In this document: positions 11,311 to 20,478 of the stretch, in pieces
How the letters are laid out: every line of letters starts with the position of its first letter
Position numbering within the stretch: position 1 is the stretch's first letter
Notes under the pieces: model-generated
Seen by the model: the letters and a program-made list of their open reading frames with translations, nothing else
What the model was told of the DNA's origin: nothing
Databases searched by the model: none
Assembly: GCF_024814435.1 (NCBI RefSeq)
Contig: NZ_JANUXY010000015.1
Location: 1-33,799 of the forward strand
From: Staphylococcus americanisciuri
Lineage (GTDB): Bacteria; Bacillota; Bacilli; Staphylococcales; Staphylococcaceae
Direction of reading: 5' to 3'
Length of the DNA stretch: 33,799 bases
Translations under genes and position numbers: made by a program

Positions 11311-12251
11311 GATTCATCTCCTTGCTTCTGTTGCTGACTATTCTTCAAAATTTCGGCATTAAGCCTCTCATTAAACTCTTCAGCCGTATTAATTCCCATG
11401 ACATTCAGACGGTAATTCATTGCGGCAACTTCAATAATGACCGCAACGTTACGTCCAGGGCGAATAGGAATCGTTTTTTTCGTAATATCTGTATCTAAAA
11501 TTCTTAATGTCTCTTCATTCAATCCAACACGGTCATACATTTTGCCTTCACGCCATGTCTCAAGATTGATGTTCAATTGAATACGTTTCTTCAATAAGAT
11601 GGAGCCCGCACCGAATAACGTCATTACATTAATAATACCTAAACCACGAATCTCTAAAAGATGTCGAATAATATCTGGTGCTTTTCCAATCAATTCATCT
11701 TTGACTACTTCTTTTATCTCAACATTGTCATCTGCAACAAGTCGATGTCCACGTTTCACAAGCTCAAGGGCAGTTTCACTTTTACCGACACCTGAATCAC
11801 CAGTAATTAAAACCCCCACACCATAGACATCTACCAAAACACCATGAAGGGATGTTGAGTTTGCAAGTTCATGCTCAAGATATGTTGTTAAACGCCCCAT
11901 TACACGTGTTGTAGCCTCATTAACATATAACAACGGTGTATCTGTTTCTCGTGATGCACGAATCAATTCTTCTGGCGCTTCATGACCACGTGTAATAATA
12001 ATTGCTGGTGTATCTGGACGACACAGTTTGCGCATACGTCCTTGGCGTTCTTCGTCACGTAACAGATTATAAAAAGATAATTCCGTCGTTCCTAGCACTT
12101 GTATACGATTGGATGAATAATGCGAGAAGTACCCCGCCATTTCCAAGCCTGGTCGTGATATATCTGTATTGTGAATCGGACGGTTTAAACCAGACTCACC
12201 CGATACAACATTCAGATTAAAACGCGTGACAACATCTTTAGTTGTTAACAT
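11307..12251 (-). CDS. hprK: HPr kinase/phosphorylase
   Basis: 314 residues. This bifunctional enzyme phosphorylates and dephosphorylates HPr at Ser46 and so controls CcpA-dependent catabolite repression. The N-terminal domain covers about 1-130. The catalytic domain has SLHG with His136, Walker A GDSGVGKS at 151-158, VADDNVEI near 172-179, and the family signature [11 protein letters not shown] at 199-209. All are intact. The ATG at 12251 follows GAGGTGAAGAG. It is the first gene of hprK-lgt-acetyltransferase-TPR, and its own promoter is likely at 12302-12330. Confidence 0.97.
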   Translation of the reverse strand: MLTTKDVVTRFNLNVVSGESGLNRPIHNTDISRPGLEMAGYFSHYSSNRIQVLGTTELSFYNLLRDEERQGRMRKLCRPDTPAIIITRGHEAPEELIRASRETDTPLLYVNEATTRVMGRLTTYLEHELANSTSLHGVLVDVYGVGVLITGDSGVGKSETALELVKRGHRLVADDNVEIKEVVKDELIGKAPDIIRHLLEIRGLGIINVMTLFGAGSILLKKRIQLNINLETWREGKMYDRVGLNEETLRILDTDITKKTIPIRPGRNVAVIIEVAAMNYRLNVMGINTAEEFNERLNAEILKNSQQQKQGDES

Positions 12252-12301
12252 CTCTTCACCTCATTTTATGTAGCTCCACTCTATCATATCAAATTGTATC
12301 C

Positions 12302-12330
12302 ATAACAGGGAATGGAATAATAGAAATCAA
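12302..12330 (-). promoter_or_regulatory. Candidate promoter of the hprK operon
   Basis: TTGATT (12330-12325) and TGTTAT (12307-12302) on the minus strand are 17 nt apart, giving a leader of about 45 nt before the hprK ATG. The -10 match is imperfect; a TATGAT closer to the gene is an alternative without a good -35. Confidence 0.4.
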
Positions 12331-12426
12331 CAATAGATTCACATTTAGTTAGTCATCTTATACAACCTCACCTAAATCTATCTCGGCAAGGCTAAATGGC
12401 AGTAAACAATCCAAAAAGTACATGTT

Positions 12427-12476
12427 ACGCTATCCTGCTGCTGCCTTTTACAATATTTTCTTACTTTGGATAGCGT
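12427..12476. repeat. Unexplained 9-bp inverted repeat
   Basis: ACGCTATCC at 12427-12435 pairs exactly with GGATAGCGT at 12468-12476 across 32 nt. On the plus strand it is followed by TTTTC, but no plus-strand gene lies to its left. It does not look like the terminator of a neighbouring gene, since the uvrA-side transcript already ends at 12545-12596. Confidence 0.45.
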
Positions 12477-12539
12477 TTTCTGTTAATGTCCCAGCGCCCT
12501 GCCTTCCTTTATTCATATCATATATTGCCATATAAAAAT

Positions 12540-12596
12540 ACAAAAAGCCATTGTCCTTGTCACATAGCACTAACTACATAACAAAACAATGGCTTG
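12540..12596 (-). terminator. Terminator of the uvrB-uvrA transcript
   Basis: AAGCCATTGT (12545-12554) pairs with ACAATGGCTT (12587-12596), a 10-bp stem with a 32-nt loop. On the minus strand the stem runs into TTTTTGTATTTTT, a good U tract. It lies 18 nt after the stop of the small gene that follows uvrA. Confidence 0.75.
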
Positions 12597-12613
12597 CAGA
12601 TCCAACGACCTTT

Positions 12614-12970
12614 TTATCTTTTATTCAAATGTTCACTTATCTCGCGCAATGACTTCTCAAGTTGTTGAAAAGGATTATTCGTTACATCACCCTCATGCGC
12701 TTTTGTTTTTTTCCACTGCTCATCTGCACGCTCAACACCTTTGCGCACAGTGTCCGTCACATTCTGAAATGCTTCACGAACAAAGTCTTCAATAGCCGTT
12801 TGAGTTTCCTGAGCTGTATCGTTCTGTTCTTCCTCATCTACTGTCTTTGTTGTCTTAGGATTAGATGTTTCTGTCTCCTGTCCAATCGCCTCTAAAAGCA
12901 ATGTTGCTTCATCTACTGTAATCTTGCCATCTGCTAAAAGTTCTAACACCTTTATTTTCGCTGCATTCAT
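12614..12970 (-). CDS. Small SHOCT-like domain protein following uvrA
   Basis: 118 residues. The N-terminal 30 residues (KIKVLELLADGKITVDEATLLLEAIG) match the SHOCT-like helical module found at the N-terminus of YvlB/LiaX-type proteins. Residues 35-60 are acidic and Thr/Gln/Glu-rich. The rest is a charged amphipathic helix that may form a coiled coil (about 60-115). There is no signal peptide or membrane segment. The ATG follows the uvrA stop by 3 nt, with GGAGGG inside the end of uvrA, so it is co-transcribed with uvrB-uvrA and should share their SOS control. Function is unknown; a role in repair is only suggested by position. Confidence 0.85.
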   Translation of the reverse strand: MNAAKIKVLELLADGKITVDEATLLLEAIGQETETSNPKTTKTVDEEEQNDTAQETQTAIEDFVREAFQNVTDTVRKGVERADEQWKKTKAHEGDVTNNPFQQLEKSLREISEHLNKR

Positions 12971-12973
12971 AAA

Positions 12974-15817
12974 TTATCCCTCCATACGTGCTTTATCACG
13001 TGCTAAAATTCGCTTCAAATACTTACCCGTATATGACTGTTCGTTTTCCGCAATATCTTCCGGTGTACCTGTTGCTATAATTGTACCACCACCATCGCCA
13101 CCTTCAGGCCCTAAATCAATCAAATGATCTGCCGTTTTGATAACGTCTAGGTTATGTTCAATAATAACAACTGTGTCACCATTTTCCACTAATTTGTTCA
13201 ATACTTTTAATAAACGCTGAATATCGTCTACATGTAACCCAGTTGTTGGCTCATCTAAAATATATATAGAACGGCCTGTTGAACGCTTATGCAGTTCTGA
13301 TGCAAGCTTCACGCGCTGTGCTTCTCCACCAGATAATGTTGTGGCTGGTTGTCCAAGCGTGATGTAACCTAGTCCCACATCTACCAAAGTTTGCAATTTG
13401 CGTTTAATCTTAGGAATATTTTCAAAAAATTGTGTTGCATCTTCTACCGTCATCGCTAATACATCTGCAATATTTTTCCCTTTATATGTCACTTCAAGCG
13501 TTTCACGGTTATATCGTTTACCTTCACATACTTCACAAGGTACATAAACATCAGGTAAAAAGTGCATTTCAATCTTGATAATTCCATCACCTTTACACGC
13601 TTCACAACGCCCGCCTTTGACATTAAAGCTGAAACGTCCTTTTTGATAACCACGTACTTTCGCTTCATTCGTTGAGGCAAAAACATCACGAATGTCATCA
13701 AATACCCCCGTATATGTTGCCGGATTTGAACGTGGTGTTCGTCCAATTGGAGATTGGTCGATATCAATAATTTTGTCCAGTTCTTCAACACCCGTAATCT
13801 CATCGTGATCACCAGGACGTACTTTGGACTTGTTAATCACTTTCGCCAATGATTTGTACAACACTTCATTAACAAGCGAACTTTTCCCCGAACCAGACAC
13901 ACCCGTTACTACATTCATTACTGATAACGGAAAATCGACATCGATATTTTTTAAGTTATTGCTACGTGCACCTTTAATACTAATTTTGCGCGCCGTCACT
14001 TCACGGCGATGTTCAGGGACAGGCACATACTTCGCACCACTTAAATATTGACCTGTCAGTGATTTTTTATTTTTCATCACTTGTTTCGGCGTACCGCTCG
14101 CAACAACAGTACCACCATGAACGCCTGCCCCAGGTCCAATATCTACAAGGTAGTCCGCTTCATACATTGTGTCTTCATCATGTTCTACCACGATAAGGGT
14201 GTTCCCTAAGTCACGCATTTCTTTCAACGTCTGAATTAAGCGGTCGTTATCGCGCTGATGTAAGCCAATTGACGGTTCGTCCAACACATATAAGACACCA
14301 GATAAACGTGACCCAATTTGTGTTGCTAATCGAATACGTTGCGCTTCGCCACCCGATAGCGTACCTGAAGCACGATTTAACGTTAAATAGTCCAAACCAA
14401 CGTTATTTAAGAATGTTAAACGCGCAGAAATTTCTTTCAAAATTAAACGCGCAATTTGTGCATCTTGTTCAGACAACTCGATATTTTCATAGTATTCAAG
14501 TGCTTCACGAATTGATTGCGACACAACTTCGCCAATATTTTTGCCCGCTACATAAACAGACAAAGCTTCCTTGCTGAGACGTTGACCATGACACTTCTCA
14601 CATGGCTGTTCTGCCAAATATTTACGCATCATTTCGCGCGTATACTCTGATGGAGACTCATTAAAACGGCGTTCAATATTTGGAACAACCCCTTCAAAAG
14701 GCATCGTACGTTTACGTTTTTCACCTGAACGTGCATTAAATGTGAACGTGAGCTCTTTAGTGCCTGAACCATATAAAATAATATTTTGTTGACGTTCTGT
14801 TAACTTACCGAATGGCTTATCCATGTTAATTTTATACACTTCACACACACGTTTTAACAGTGTTGGATAAAAATCTGAGCTCTTAGGCTCCCAAGGTAAA
14901 ATCGCACCTTCTGCCAATGTTTTTGTACGATCAGGTACTACAAGATCCACGTCTACAGTCAGTTTTTGACCTAAACCATCACATGTCGGACACGCACCGA
15001 ATGGACTGTTAAAACTAAACATTCTCGGTTCCAATTCTCCAATCGTAAAGCCACAAATAGGGCATGCGTGCTTTTCAGAGAATTCAAGTGGCTCACCATC
15101 GATAACATCAACAACGAGACGACCTTCTGATAATGCTAGTACGGTTTCAATCGAATCTGCCAGACGGGTTTCAATCCCTGGTTTAACAACAAGGCGATCC
15201 ACTACAATCTCAATTGTATGGTTTTTATTTTTGTCGAGTGCAGGCACGTCGGTAATATCCATAATCTCACCGTTCAAACGCACGCGCACATAGCCTTTTT
15301 TACTAATATCCGCTAACAATTTTTCATGCGTTCCTTTGCGATGGCTAACAACTGGTGCTAATAATTGAATTTTAGTGCGCGCTTCCAATGCCATAATGCG
15401 ATCTGCCATCTGTTGAACCGTTTGTGACTCAATCTCAATCCCATGCTCTGGACAAATCGGCTTCCCAATACGCGCATAAAGTAAGCGAATATAATCATAA
15501 ATTTCTGTGACAGTTGCGACTGTAGAACGTGGGTTTTTACTCGTTGTTTTCTGATCGATTGAGATAGCAGGTGACAATCCTTCAATCGTGTCGACATCCG
15601 GTTTATCCATCTGCCCTAAAAATTGGCGGGCATAAGCACTCAATGACTCCACATAACGTCTTTGCCCTTCAGCATAAATCGTATCGAACGCCAGTGATGA
15701 CTTGCCTGAACCAGATAACCCCGTCATTACAATAAACTTATCTTTAGGCAATTCTATATCTACATTTTTTAAATTATGGGCACGCGCCCCTTTGACTACT
15801 ATTGATGGTCCTTTCAT
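12974..15817 (-). CDS. uvrA: UvrABC excinuclease subunit A
   Basis: 947 residues, full length. UvrA is the damage-sensing ABC-type ATPase of nucleotide excision repair; the UvrA2-UvrB complex scans DNA in the cytoplasm. There are two ATP-binding modules, with Walker A GLSGSGKS at 33-40 and GVSGSGKS in the second half, each with an LSGGEAQR signature. Zinc-binding cysteine pairs are visible (CPICGF...CPTCDG, and CEACKG...CEVCEG in the second half). It starts 5 nt after the uvrB stop, with GAAGGGTGA as ribosome site. Confidence 0.98.
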   Translation of the reverse strand: MKGPSIVVKGARAHNLKNVDIELPKDKFIVMTGLSGSGKSSLAFDTIYAEGQRRYVESLSAYARQFLGQMDKPDVDTIEGLSPAISIDQKTTSKNPRSTVATVTEIYDYIRLLYARIGKPICPEHGIEIESQTVQQMADRIMALEARTKIQLLAPVVSHRKGTHEKLLADISKKGYVRVRLNGEIMDITDVPALDKNKNHTIEIVVDRLVVKPGIETRLADSIETVLALSEGRLVVDVIDGEPLEFSEKHACPICGFTIGELEPRMFSFNSPFGACPTCDGLGQKLTVDVDLVVPDRTKTLAEGAILPWEPKSSDFYPTLLKRVCEVYKINMDKPFGKLTERQQNIILYGSGTKELTFTFNARSGEKRKRTMPFEGVVPNIERRFNESPSEYTREMMRKYLAEQPCEKCHGQRLSKEALSVYVAGKNIGEVVSQSIREALEYYENIELSEQDAQIARLILKEISARLTFLNNVGLDYLTLNRASGTLSGGEAQRIRLATQIGSRLSGVLYVLDEPSIGLHQRDNDRLIQTLKEMRDLGNTLIVVEHDEDTMYEADYLVDIGPGAGVHGGTVVASGTPKQVMKNKKSLTGQYLSGAKYVPVPEHRREVTARKISIKGARSNNLKNIDVDFPLSVMNVVTGVSGSGKSSLVNEVLYKSLAKVINKSKVRPGDHDEITGVEELDKIIDIDQSPIGRTPRSNPATYTGVFDDIRDVFASTNEAKVRGYQKGRFSFNVKGGRCEACKGDGIIKIEMHFLPDVYVPCEVCEGKRYNRETLEVTYKGKNIADVLAMTVEDATQFFENIPKIKRKLQTLVDVGLGYITLGQPATTLSGGEAQRVKLASELHKRSTGRSIYILDEPTTGLHVDDIQRLLKVLNKLVENGDTVVIIEHNLDVIKTADHLIDLGPEGGDGGGTIIATGTPEDIAENEQSYTGKYLKRILARDKARMEG

Positions 15818-15822
15818 CTATG

Positions 15823-17805
15823 TCACCCTTCTGATTTAAGTTCAAATAATAAATCTCTTAACTCCGTTGCTTTCTCAAAGTCTAATGCTTTCGCTGCTTC
15901 CTTCATTTGTTTTTCAATATTTTGGATTGTTTTTTGACGTTCTTTCTTCGTCATTTTCTTCGGCACTTCTTTGCGCTCTGCTTCATTCGTTTCATCTGTT
16001 TCAACAGTCGCACTGATTACATCATGAATCTTCTTATTAATCGTCTGTGGTGTTATACCATGTTTTTCGTTGTAAGCTATCTGAATTTCACGACGACGTT
16101 CTGTTTCGTCAATCGCCACACGCATCGAGTCAGTTATTTTATCTGCATACATGATTACTTCACCTTTGTCGTTACGTGCTGCACGACCAATCGTCTGAAT
16201 TAACGAGCGCTCGGAACGTAAGAAACCTTCTTTATCTGCATCTAATATCACGACCAGTGACACTTCTGGAATGTCAATCCCTTCCCGCAACAAGTTAATG
16301 CCGATTAATACATCGAATGTCCCCATTCGTAAATCACGTATAATCTCGATACGTTCTAATGTTTTAATCTCAGAATGCAAATAATTTACTTTTACGCCCG
16401 CTTCTTTTAAATATGTCGTTAAATCTTCACTCATTTTTTTCGTTAACGTCGTAATCAATACACGTTCATTTCGTTCGACACGTGTCTGAATTTCACTCAG
16501 TAAGTCATCGATTTGATTTTTCGACGGACGCACGTCTATTTTAGGATCCAATAAGCCGGTTGGACGAATGATTTGTTCCACCATTTCATCTGTGTGTTCC
16601 ATTTCATATGGCCCTGGTGTGGCTGATACATACACGAGCTGATGGGCTTTTTGTTCAAATTCCTCGAACATCAATGGCCGGTTGTCTAGCGCACTCGGCA
16701 GACGGAAGCCATGTTCCACAAGGACGTTTTTACGCGCCTTATCTCCGTTATACATACCACGAATTTGTGGTAATGTAACATGTGATTCGTCAATCATAAT
16801 CAACCAATCATCACCGAAATAATCGAGCAATGTATATGGGGTTGAACCAAGTGGACGCAATGTTAAATGTACCGAGTAGTTCTCAATTCCTGAACAAAAT
16901 CCCATTTCACGCATCATTTCAAGGTCATAATTCGTACGTTGTTCCAAGCGCTGTGCCTCCAACAACTTATTTTCACTGCGCAGTTTTTCAAGTTGTTCAG
17001 CCAATTCCTGTTCAATTCTTTCAATGGCAACCTTCATTTTTTCTTCACGTGTAACGAAGTGAGAAGCTGGAAACAGCGCAAAATGTTCACGTTCACGCAA
17101 TACTTCTCCCGTTAAATAGTTAATCTCACTCACTCGGTCAATCTCATCACCGAAAAATTCAACGCGAATACACAATTCATCACGTGAGGCTGGGAAAATC
17201 TCTACCACATCGCCACGCACGCGGAATGTCCCACGTTGAAAGTCAATATCATTACGCGTATATTGTACATCTACTAACTTGCGCAACAACTCACTGCGAT
17301 CCATTTCCATACCGGAACGGATACTTACAACTAAGTCCTTATATTCTTCCGGGTTCCCTAAGCCATAAATACAGCTCACACTGGCGATAATAATCACGTC
17401 ATCACGTTCAAATAATGCACTTGTTGCTGAGTGACGCAATTGATCAATTTCATCATTAATTGACGCATCTTTTTCAATAAATGTGTCCGTAGATGGAACA
17501 TATGCTTCTGGCTGATAATAGTCATAGTAACTAACAAAATATTCCACTCTATTTTCAGGAAAGAATTCCTTAAACTCACTATACAATTGTCCTGCAAGCG
17601 TCTTATTGTGCGCAATGATTAACGTCGGCTTACCCGCACGTTTAATCACATTGCTCATTGTAAAAGTTTTACCCGTCCCCGTTGCACCTAAGAGTGTTTG
17701 ATGACGTTTGCCGTCTTGGATACCTTTTACAAGCGCATCTATCGCACGAGGTTGGTCACCTTGTGGGTCAAACTGAGATACCACTTTAAAATCATGATGC
17801 TCCAT
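15823..17805 (-). CDS. uvrB: UvrABC excinuclease subunit B
   Basis: 660 residues from the ATG at 17805, which has AGGAG 10 nt upstream. An in-frame ATG at 17823 would place that site inside the gene. UvrB is the helicase-like protein loaded by UvrA that verifies damage and recruits UvrC. Visible motifs are Walker A GATGTGKT (40-47), the beta-hairpin region with [12 protein letters not shown] near 92-103, DESHVTLPQ in motif [11 protein letters not shown] in motif VI, and the C-terminal UVR motif ([16 protein letters not shown]) that binds UvrC. It is the first gene of the uvrB-uvrA operon and sits behind a LexA box. Confidence 0.98.
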   Translation of the reverse strand: MEHHDFKVVSQFDPQGDQPRAIDALVKGIQDGKRHQTLLGATGTGKTFTMSNVIKRAGKPTLIIAHNKTLAGQLYSEFKEFFPENRVEYFVSYYDYYQPEAYVPSTDTFIEKDASINDEIDQLRHSATSALFERDDVIIIASVSCIYGLGNPEEYKDLVVSIRSGMEMDRSELLRKLVDVQYTRNDIDFQRGTFRVRGDVVEIFPASRDELCIRVEFFGDEIDRVSEINYLTGEVLREREHFALFPASHFVTREEKMKVAIERIEQELAEQLEKLRSENKLLEAQRLEQRTNYDLEMMREMGFCSGIENYSVHLTLRPLGSTPYTLLDYFGDDWLIMIDESHVTLPQIRGMYNGDKARKNVLVEHGFRLPSALDNRPLMFEEFEQKAHQLVYVSATPGPYEMEHTDEMVEQIIRPTGLLDPKIDVRPSKNQIDDLLSEIQTRVERNERVLITTLTKKMSEDLTTYLKEAGVKVNYLHSEIKTLERIEIIRDLRMGTFDVLIGINLLREGIDIPEVSLVVILDADKEGFLRSERSLIQTIGRAARNDKGEVIMYADKITDSMRVAIDETERRREIQIAYNEKHGITPQTINKKIHDVISATVETDETNEAERKEVPKKMTKKERQKTIQNIEKQMKEAAKALDFEKATELRDLLFELKSEG

Positions 17806-17840
17806 GTACACTCGTCTCCTCATTCTATAATCGTACTGCT

Positions 17841-17870
17841 ATTCTAACAAATTTTAATATATAAATACAA
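17841..17870 (-). promoter_or_regulatory. Promoter of uvrB-uvrA
   Basis: TTGTAT (17870-17865) and TAGAAT (17846-17841) on the minus strand are 18 nt apart, and TG one base upstream of the -10 makes it extended. It gives a leader of roughly 30 nt. The -35 overlaps the LexA box. Confidence 0.6.
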
Positions 17871-17881
17871 ACATCTGTTCG
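17868..17881 (-). promoter_or_regulatory. LexA (SOS) box upstream of uvrB
   Basis: On the minus strand the site reads CGAACAGATGTTTG, matching the Gram-positive LexA consensus CGAAC-N4-GTTYG. It overlaps the uvrB -35 element, so LexA binding should block transcription and DNA damage should induce uvrB-uvrA and the small gene behind them. Confidence 0.85.
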
Positions 17882-17956
17882 TTTTTTAAAAATTTATTTC
17901 TACCTCTCTTCGCTTTATAAATGTAAATAATCTCTATAATGCGAAATAATTGCATC

Positions 17957-17994
17957 AAAAAAACCGCTTAAAACTTATTTAAGTTCTAAACGGT
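17957..17994 (-). terminator. Terminator after csbA
   Basis: Positions 17963-17977 and 17980-17994 form a long imperfect stem (ACCG...CGGT at the base) that runs into seven T residues on the minus strand. It lies just beyond the csbA stop and upstream of the uvrB LexA box. Confidence 0.8.
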
Positions 17995-18017
17995 ATAATT
18001 AACACTTCTCAGGCGTG

Positions 18018-18260
18018 TTATTTAAATTCATCTTCACAGTGTATCTGTAATGTATCGACTATGATATAACCCGCCAATATCGACACAACGTCTATAAAAA
18101 TAATCCATTCGTTATGGAAAAAACCTTTGTATATCGACGTACCAATGATAACGAGTGTGACACATGTGCCAATCCATTTGTTGCGTGTTATGGCACTTAA
18201 TATGACAACGAGTACACATGGGAAAAAGGCGGCTAAAATATACCATATCACTTTGATCAC
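18018..18260 (-). CDS. csbA: CsbA-like small membrane protein
   Basis: 80 residues with two to three hydrophobic segments (about 4-22, 30-45 and 50-68) and a short acidic tail. The pattern (FFPCVLVVILSAIT, then YKGFF, then DVVSILAGY) resembles Bacillus CsbA, a sigma-B-controlled membrane protein of unknown function that also sits directly upstream of uvrB. The start overlaps the stop of the HD gene by 4 bp, so here it is expressed with that gene. No sigma-B promoter was recognised in front of it. Confidence 0.8.
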   Translation of the reverse strand: MIKVIWYILAAFFPCVLVVILSAITRNKWIGTCVTLVIIGTSIYKGFFHNEWIIFIDVVSILAGYIIVDTLQIHCEDEFK

Positions 18261-18898
18261 TGCTTTCTCTTATTTAATATGTGCATCGTCGTTTCACGTA
18301 ACTCTGCACGTGGAATGAATTTTTCTGTCAACATCTCGGGAATAATATTGTCAATAAAATCTTGTACAGAATGCAAATGGTCGAACTGCATAATCGTCTC
18401 CAAACTCATCTCATATATTTCAAAGAATAGTGGCTCCGGATTACGCTTTTGAATCTCACCGAACGTCTCATACAATAAATCAATTTTGTCAGCTACAGAA
18501 AGAATTTGACCTTCTAATGAATCGTCTTTTCCTTCTTGTAGACGCTGACGATAAATTTCCTGATAACGCTCCGGAATTTCCTCAGAGATGAACGTATCGA
18601 CCATCTCTTCTTCAACTTGTGAAAAGAGCTTTTTCAGCTCACTGCTTGCATACTTCACTGGTGTCTTGATATCGCCCGTAAATACTTCGGCAAAGTCATG
18701 ATTAAGCGCTTTTTCATACAAGCTCTTCCAATTAACTTCCTTGCCATAATATTCTTCAACTGTTCCAAGATACTGTGCAATCTTCGTTACTTTGAAAGAA
18801 TGTGAGGCGACATTATGCTCAAAATATTTGAACTTGCCGGGTAAACGAATCAACTTTTCTAAGTCTGATAGTCTTTTGAAATATTGATGAACACCCAT
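18257..18898 (-). CDS. HD-domain phosphohydrolase (YfbR-like)
   Basis: 213 residues. The metal-binding residues of an HD domain are visible: H33 (VASHSF), H67-D68 (NHDFAE), and a later D in SVADKIDLL. The order and spacing fit YfbR-type 5'-deoxynucleotidases, which hydrolyse dNMPs, but substrate cannot be read from sequence. There is no signal peptide, so the protein is cytoplasmic. A good ribosome site (GAAGGAGGG) precedes the ATG, and a promoter candidate lies at 18936-18963. It overlaps csbA by 4 bp. Confidence 0.87.
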   Translation of the reverse strand: MGVHQYFKRLSDLEKLIRLPGKFKYFEHNVASHSFKVTKIAQYLGTVEEYYGKEVNWKSLYEKALNHDFAEVFTGDIKTPVKYASSELKKLFSQVEEEMVDTFISEEIPERYQEIYRQRLQEGKDDSLEGQILSVADKIDLLYETFGEIQKRNPEPLFFEIYEMSLETIMQFDHLHSVQDFIDNIIPEMLTEKFIPRAELRETTMHILNKRKQ

Positions 18899-18935
18899 TT
18901 ATACGCCCTCCTTCATAAAATCTATATAGTTTATG

Positions 18936-18963
18936 ATACTATAACACACTTTTTCTCTTTCAA
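18936..18963 (-). promoter_or_regulatory. Candidate promoter of the HD-csbA pair
   Basis: TTGAAA (18963-18958) and TAGTAT (18941-18936) on the minus strand have a 16-nt spacer. The predicted leader is about 30 nt and contains the ribosome site. Confidence 0.5.
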
Positions 18964-18995
18964 GCACGTAGAGTTTATCATGACTTACATTGATA

Positions 18996-19796
18996 CTAAT
19001 AAATATATTGATAAGCACTTGGATTATTGATTAAACGGGTACTTACGATTCCCTCTCCTTGCCAATTCATCTCTGATACACGAATACTGTTATGATCACA
19101 AGCTTCAACAATTGCAACATGACCATGCACTCCCTCTTGTGATACAAGGATTGCATTCACACGTGGCTGATTAGAAACGGTATAACCTGATTGTTGTGCA
19201 TGCATCGCCCAATACTTAGCATCTCCCCAATATGTTGGAATTGGCAAATGACGTTTGGCACGTTGCTCATACGCATATGCTGTACATTGACCTGGCGTAT
19301 ATGCGTTGTTATATTGATGTATCGGTAAGACCTGTTTATATGTGGATTGTTCTTGTTGGGCATGTTGCGAAGATATTTTGTGCGTTGGCGGTGATGGCAA
19401 TAGTTGTGCTAGTAATGGTAATGAGAGATGTGCCATTCCTTTATTTGAAATAGCAATATATTGTTGGCTCTCATTTGGTATCAAGTGAGGGTTAAACTTT
19501 TGAATTTGAGCAATGGACAATTTGTGATGAGCAAGAAAATCGGGGAGTGTTTGGTGAGCAGGCTTCACTAAAATATGATCAGCAGGTAGTTTTAATATTT
19601 GGTGCATTTTAAACGTTAGCGGTATGCTCTTGATATGATTGAGTTCTTGAATATGTTGAGTCGTTGTCGCAAATTGTTGGGCAAGCTGATAAATAGTTGT
19701 ATCCTCAGTCAGTTGAACATTTTGAGTTGAAGTTGACGAGGACATCAAAGTGGTAGACACAAATACATTGGCAATCAGTGGGAAATCCAATAGCAT
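18996..19796 (-). CDS. LysM-CHAP cell-wall hydrolase-like protein
   Basis: 266 residues from the ATG at 19796, 9 nt after AAGGAG. Two LysM-like segments (about 26-70 and 72-116) should bind peptidoglycan, a His/Gln-rich linker follows, and a CHAP domain fills about 160-266. Its catalytic residues are visible: C171 in GQCTAYAY, H226 in GHVAIVE, and N244 in SEMNWQG. CHAP enzymes of this SsaA-like group cleave peptide cross-bridges or stem amides. The corresponding S. aureus position also holds a LysM-CHAP gene. The N-terminus is odd: MLLDFPLIANVFVSTTLM is hydrophobic but lacks the usual basic residues of a signal peptide. The open frame continues upstream to 19940, but only the 19796 start has a well-spaced ribosome site. 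No WalR-type site was recognised. Confidence 0.88.
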   Translation of the reverse strand: MLLDFPLIANVFVSTTLMSSSTSTQNVQLTEDTTIYQLAQQFATTTQHIQELNHIKSIPLTFKMHQILKLPADHILVKPAHQTLPDFLAHHKLSIAQIQKFNPHLIPNESQQYIAISNKGMAHLSLPLLAQLLPSPPTHKISSQHAQQEQSTYKQVLPIHQYNNAYTPGQCTAYAYEQRAKRHLPIPTYWGDAKYWAMHAQQSGYTVSNQPRVNAILVSQEGVHGHVAIVEACDHNSIRVSEMNWQGEGIVSTRLINNPSAYQYIY

Positions 19797-19941
19797 GGCT
19801 TTCATCTCCTTACAAAATGATGTACTCAGTATAATAGCACGCACATGCATCAAATAAGGCGCATCAATCAAATTGTGACATAAATGAAATAACACTATGA
19901 ATTTTGAAAAGTTGGATGAAACAAATTGATAAAATAACAAA

Positions 19942-19971
19942 GAAGCCGGTAATAACTATGACTCCGACTTC
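19942..19971 (-). terminator. Probable terminator after the 60-residue membrane protein gene
   Basis: GAAGCCGG (19942-19949) and CCGACTTC (19964-19971) form an 8-bp stem with one G-U pair. On the minus strand it is followed by TTTGTTATTTT. A second small inverted repeat (GAGGTC/GACCTC) lies between this site and the gene. Confidence 0.55.
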
Positions 19972-20076
19972 TCACTTAGATTTTAAAATAATACCAATCA
20001 CAAAATTAGGTTGAGGTCGTTTATTGACCTCTCTTTACACAACAAAGAAAATGTTTGCTCTTAAAAAATTAGTGTT

Positions 20077-20259
20077 CTATTTATGATTGTTTATTTTCCT
20101 GTATACAAGAGATATTAAGGCTAATAACAAAATTATTATTAAAGCTGATATATTGATAATATTTTTGCTTTGTTCGTTATTGTTCAAGAATCCATTAATA
20201 GTCACAGTGATTAATAAGCATATTATTATTGTCGTGACGATATTGTAGAGTTTTTTCAT
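20077..20259 (-). CDS. Small two-helix membrane protein, unknown
   Basis: 60 residues from the ATG at 20259, which follows AGAGGG by 5 nt; the open frame extends upstream to 20307 without a ribosome site. Two hydrophobic helices (about 5-24 and 35-53) flank a polar loop (NNNEQSKN), and the tail is basic (YRKINNHK). Base composition is much more AT-rich than the neighbours. It lies between prfB and the LysM-CHAP gene, each side bounded by hairpins, so it is probably a single-gene unit. I do not recognise the family; phage, toxin or stress-type small membrane proteins all look like this. Confidence 0.6.
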   Translation of the reverse strand: MKKLYNIVTTIIICLLITVTINGFLNNNEQSKNIINISALIIILLLALISLVYRKINNHK

Positions 20260-20394
20260 ATTATCCCTCTTATTGTATAATTTCACCAAAATATATAATT
20301 TGATCATACCATATCGAAGGAATATTTATATGAAAAAGATTATTATCGTTAATTTTTTTGATACTTTTTCTTTGTTGCCTTCTTTAAAGCTTCT

Positions 20395-20437
20395 ATCCCC
20401 CTCAAATCAATCAAGAACATATTGATTTGAGGGGGAT
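20395..20437 (-). terminator. 16-bp perfect hairpin after prfB
   Basis: Positions 20395-20410 and 20422-20437 are exact inverted repeats (ATCCCCCTC... arms) with an 11-nt loop, 41 nt beyond the prfB stop. It probably ends the secA-prfB transcript, although no clear U tract follows on the minus strand. Confidence 0.6.
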
Positions 20438-20478
20438 CACCCATTTATAACTCTCTTTTCTTTATACTGAACCCATAC

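Larger units (their letters stand above)
12252..12613. other. Intergenic region between hprK and the SHOCT-like gene
   Basis: This is a gap of 362 bp. It contains the hprK promoter candidate (12302-12330), a long-range inverted repeat (12427-12435 with 12468-12476), a short GC-richer patch around 12490-12503, and the terminator at 12545-12596. A 22-codon open frame at 12448-12516 on the minus strand has no ribosome site. Nothing in it explains 12360-12520. Confidence 0.6.

Noticed and set aside
12448..12516. 22-codon open frame on the minus strand upstream of hprK
   Set aside because: No ribosome site precedes its ATG and it overlaps the inverted-repeat segment; coding is not supported.
13489..13812. 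107-codon frame inside uvrA on the same strand
   Set aside because: It is an alternative frame of the uvrA zinc-finger region with no ribosome site and unlikely composition.
19797..19940. Upstream extension of the LysM-CHAP gene to 19940
   Set aside because: The extension lacks a ribosome site, while AAGGAG stands at correct spacing before the ATG at 19796. The added residues resemble no signal peptide.
19979..20060. Small GAGGTC/GACCTC inverted repeat as a second terminator
   Set aside because: Only six base pairs and no following T run on the minus strand; too weak to call.
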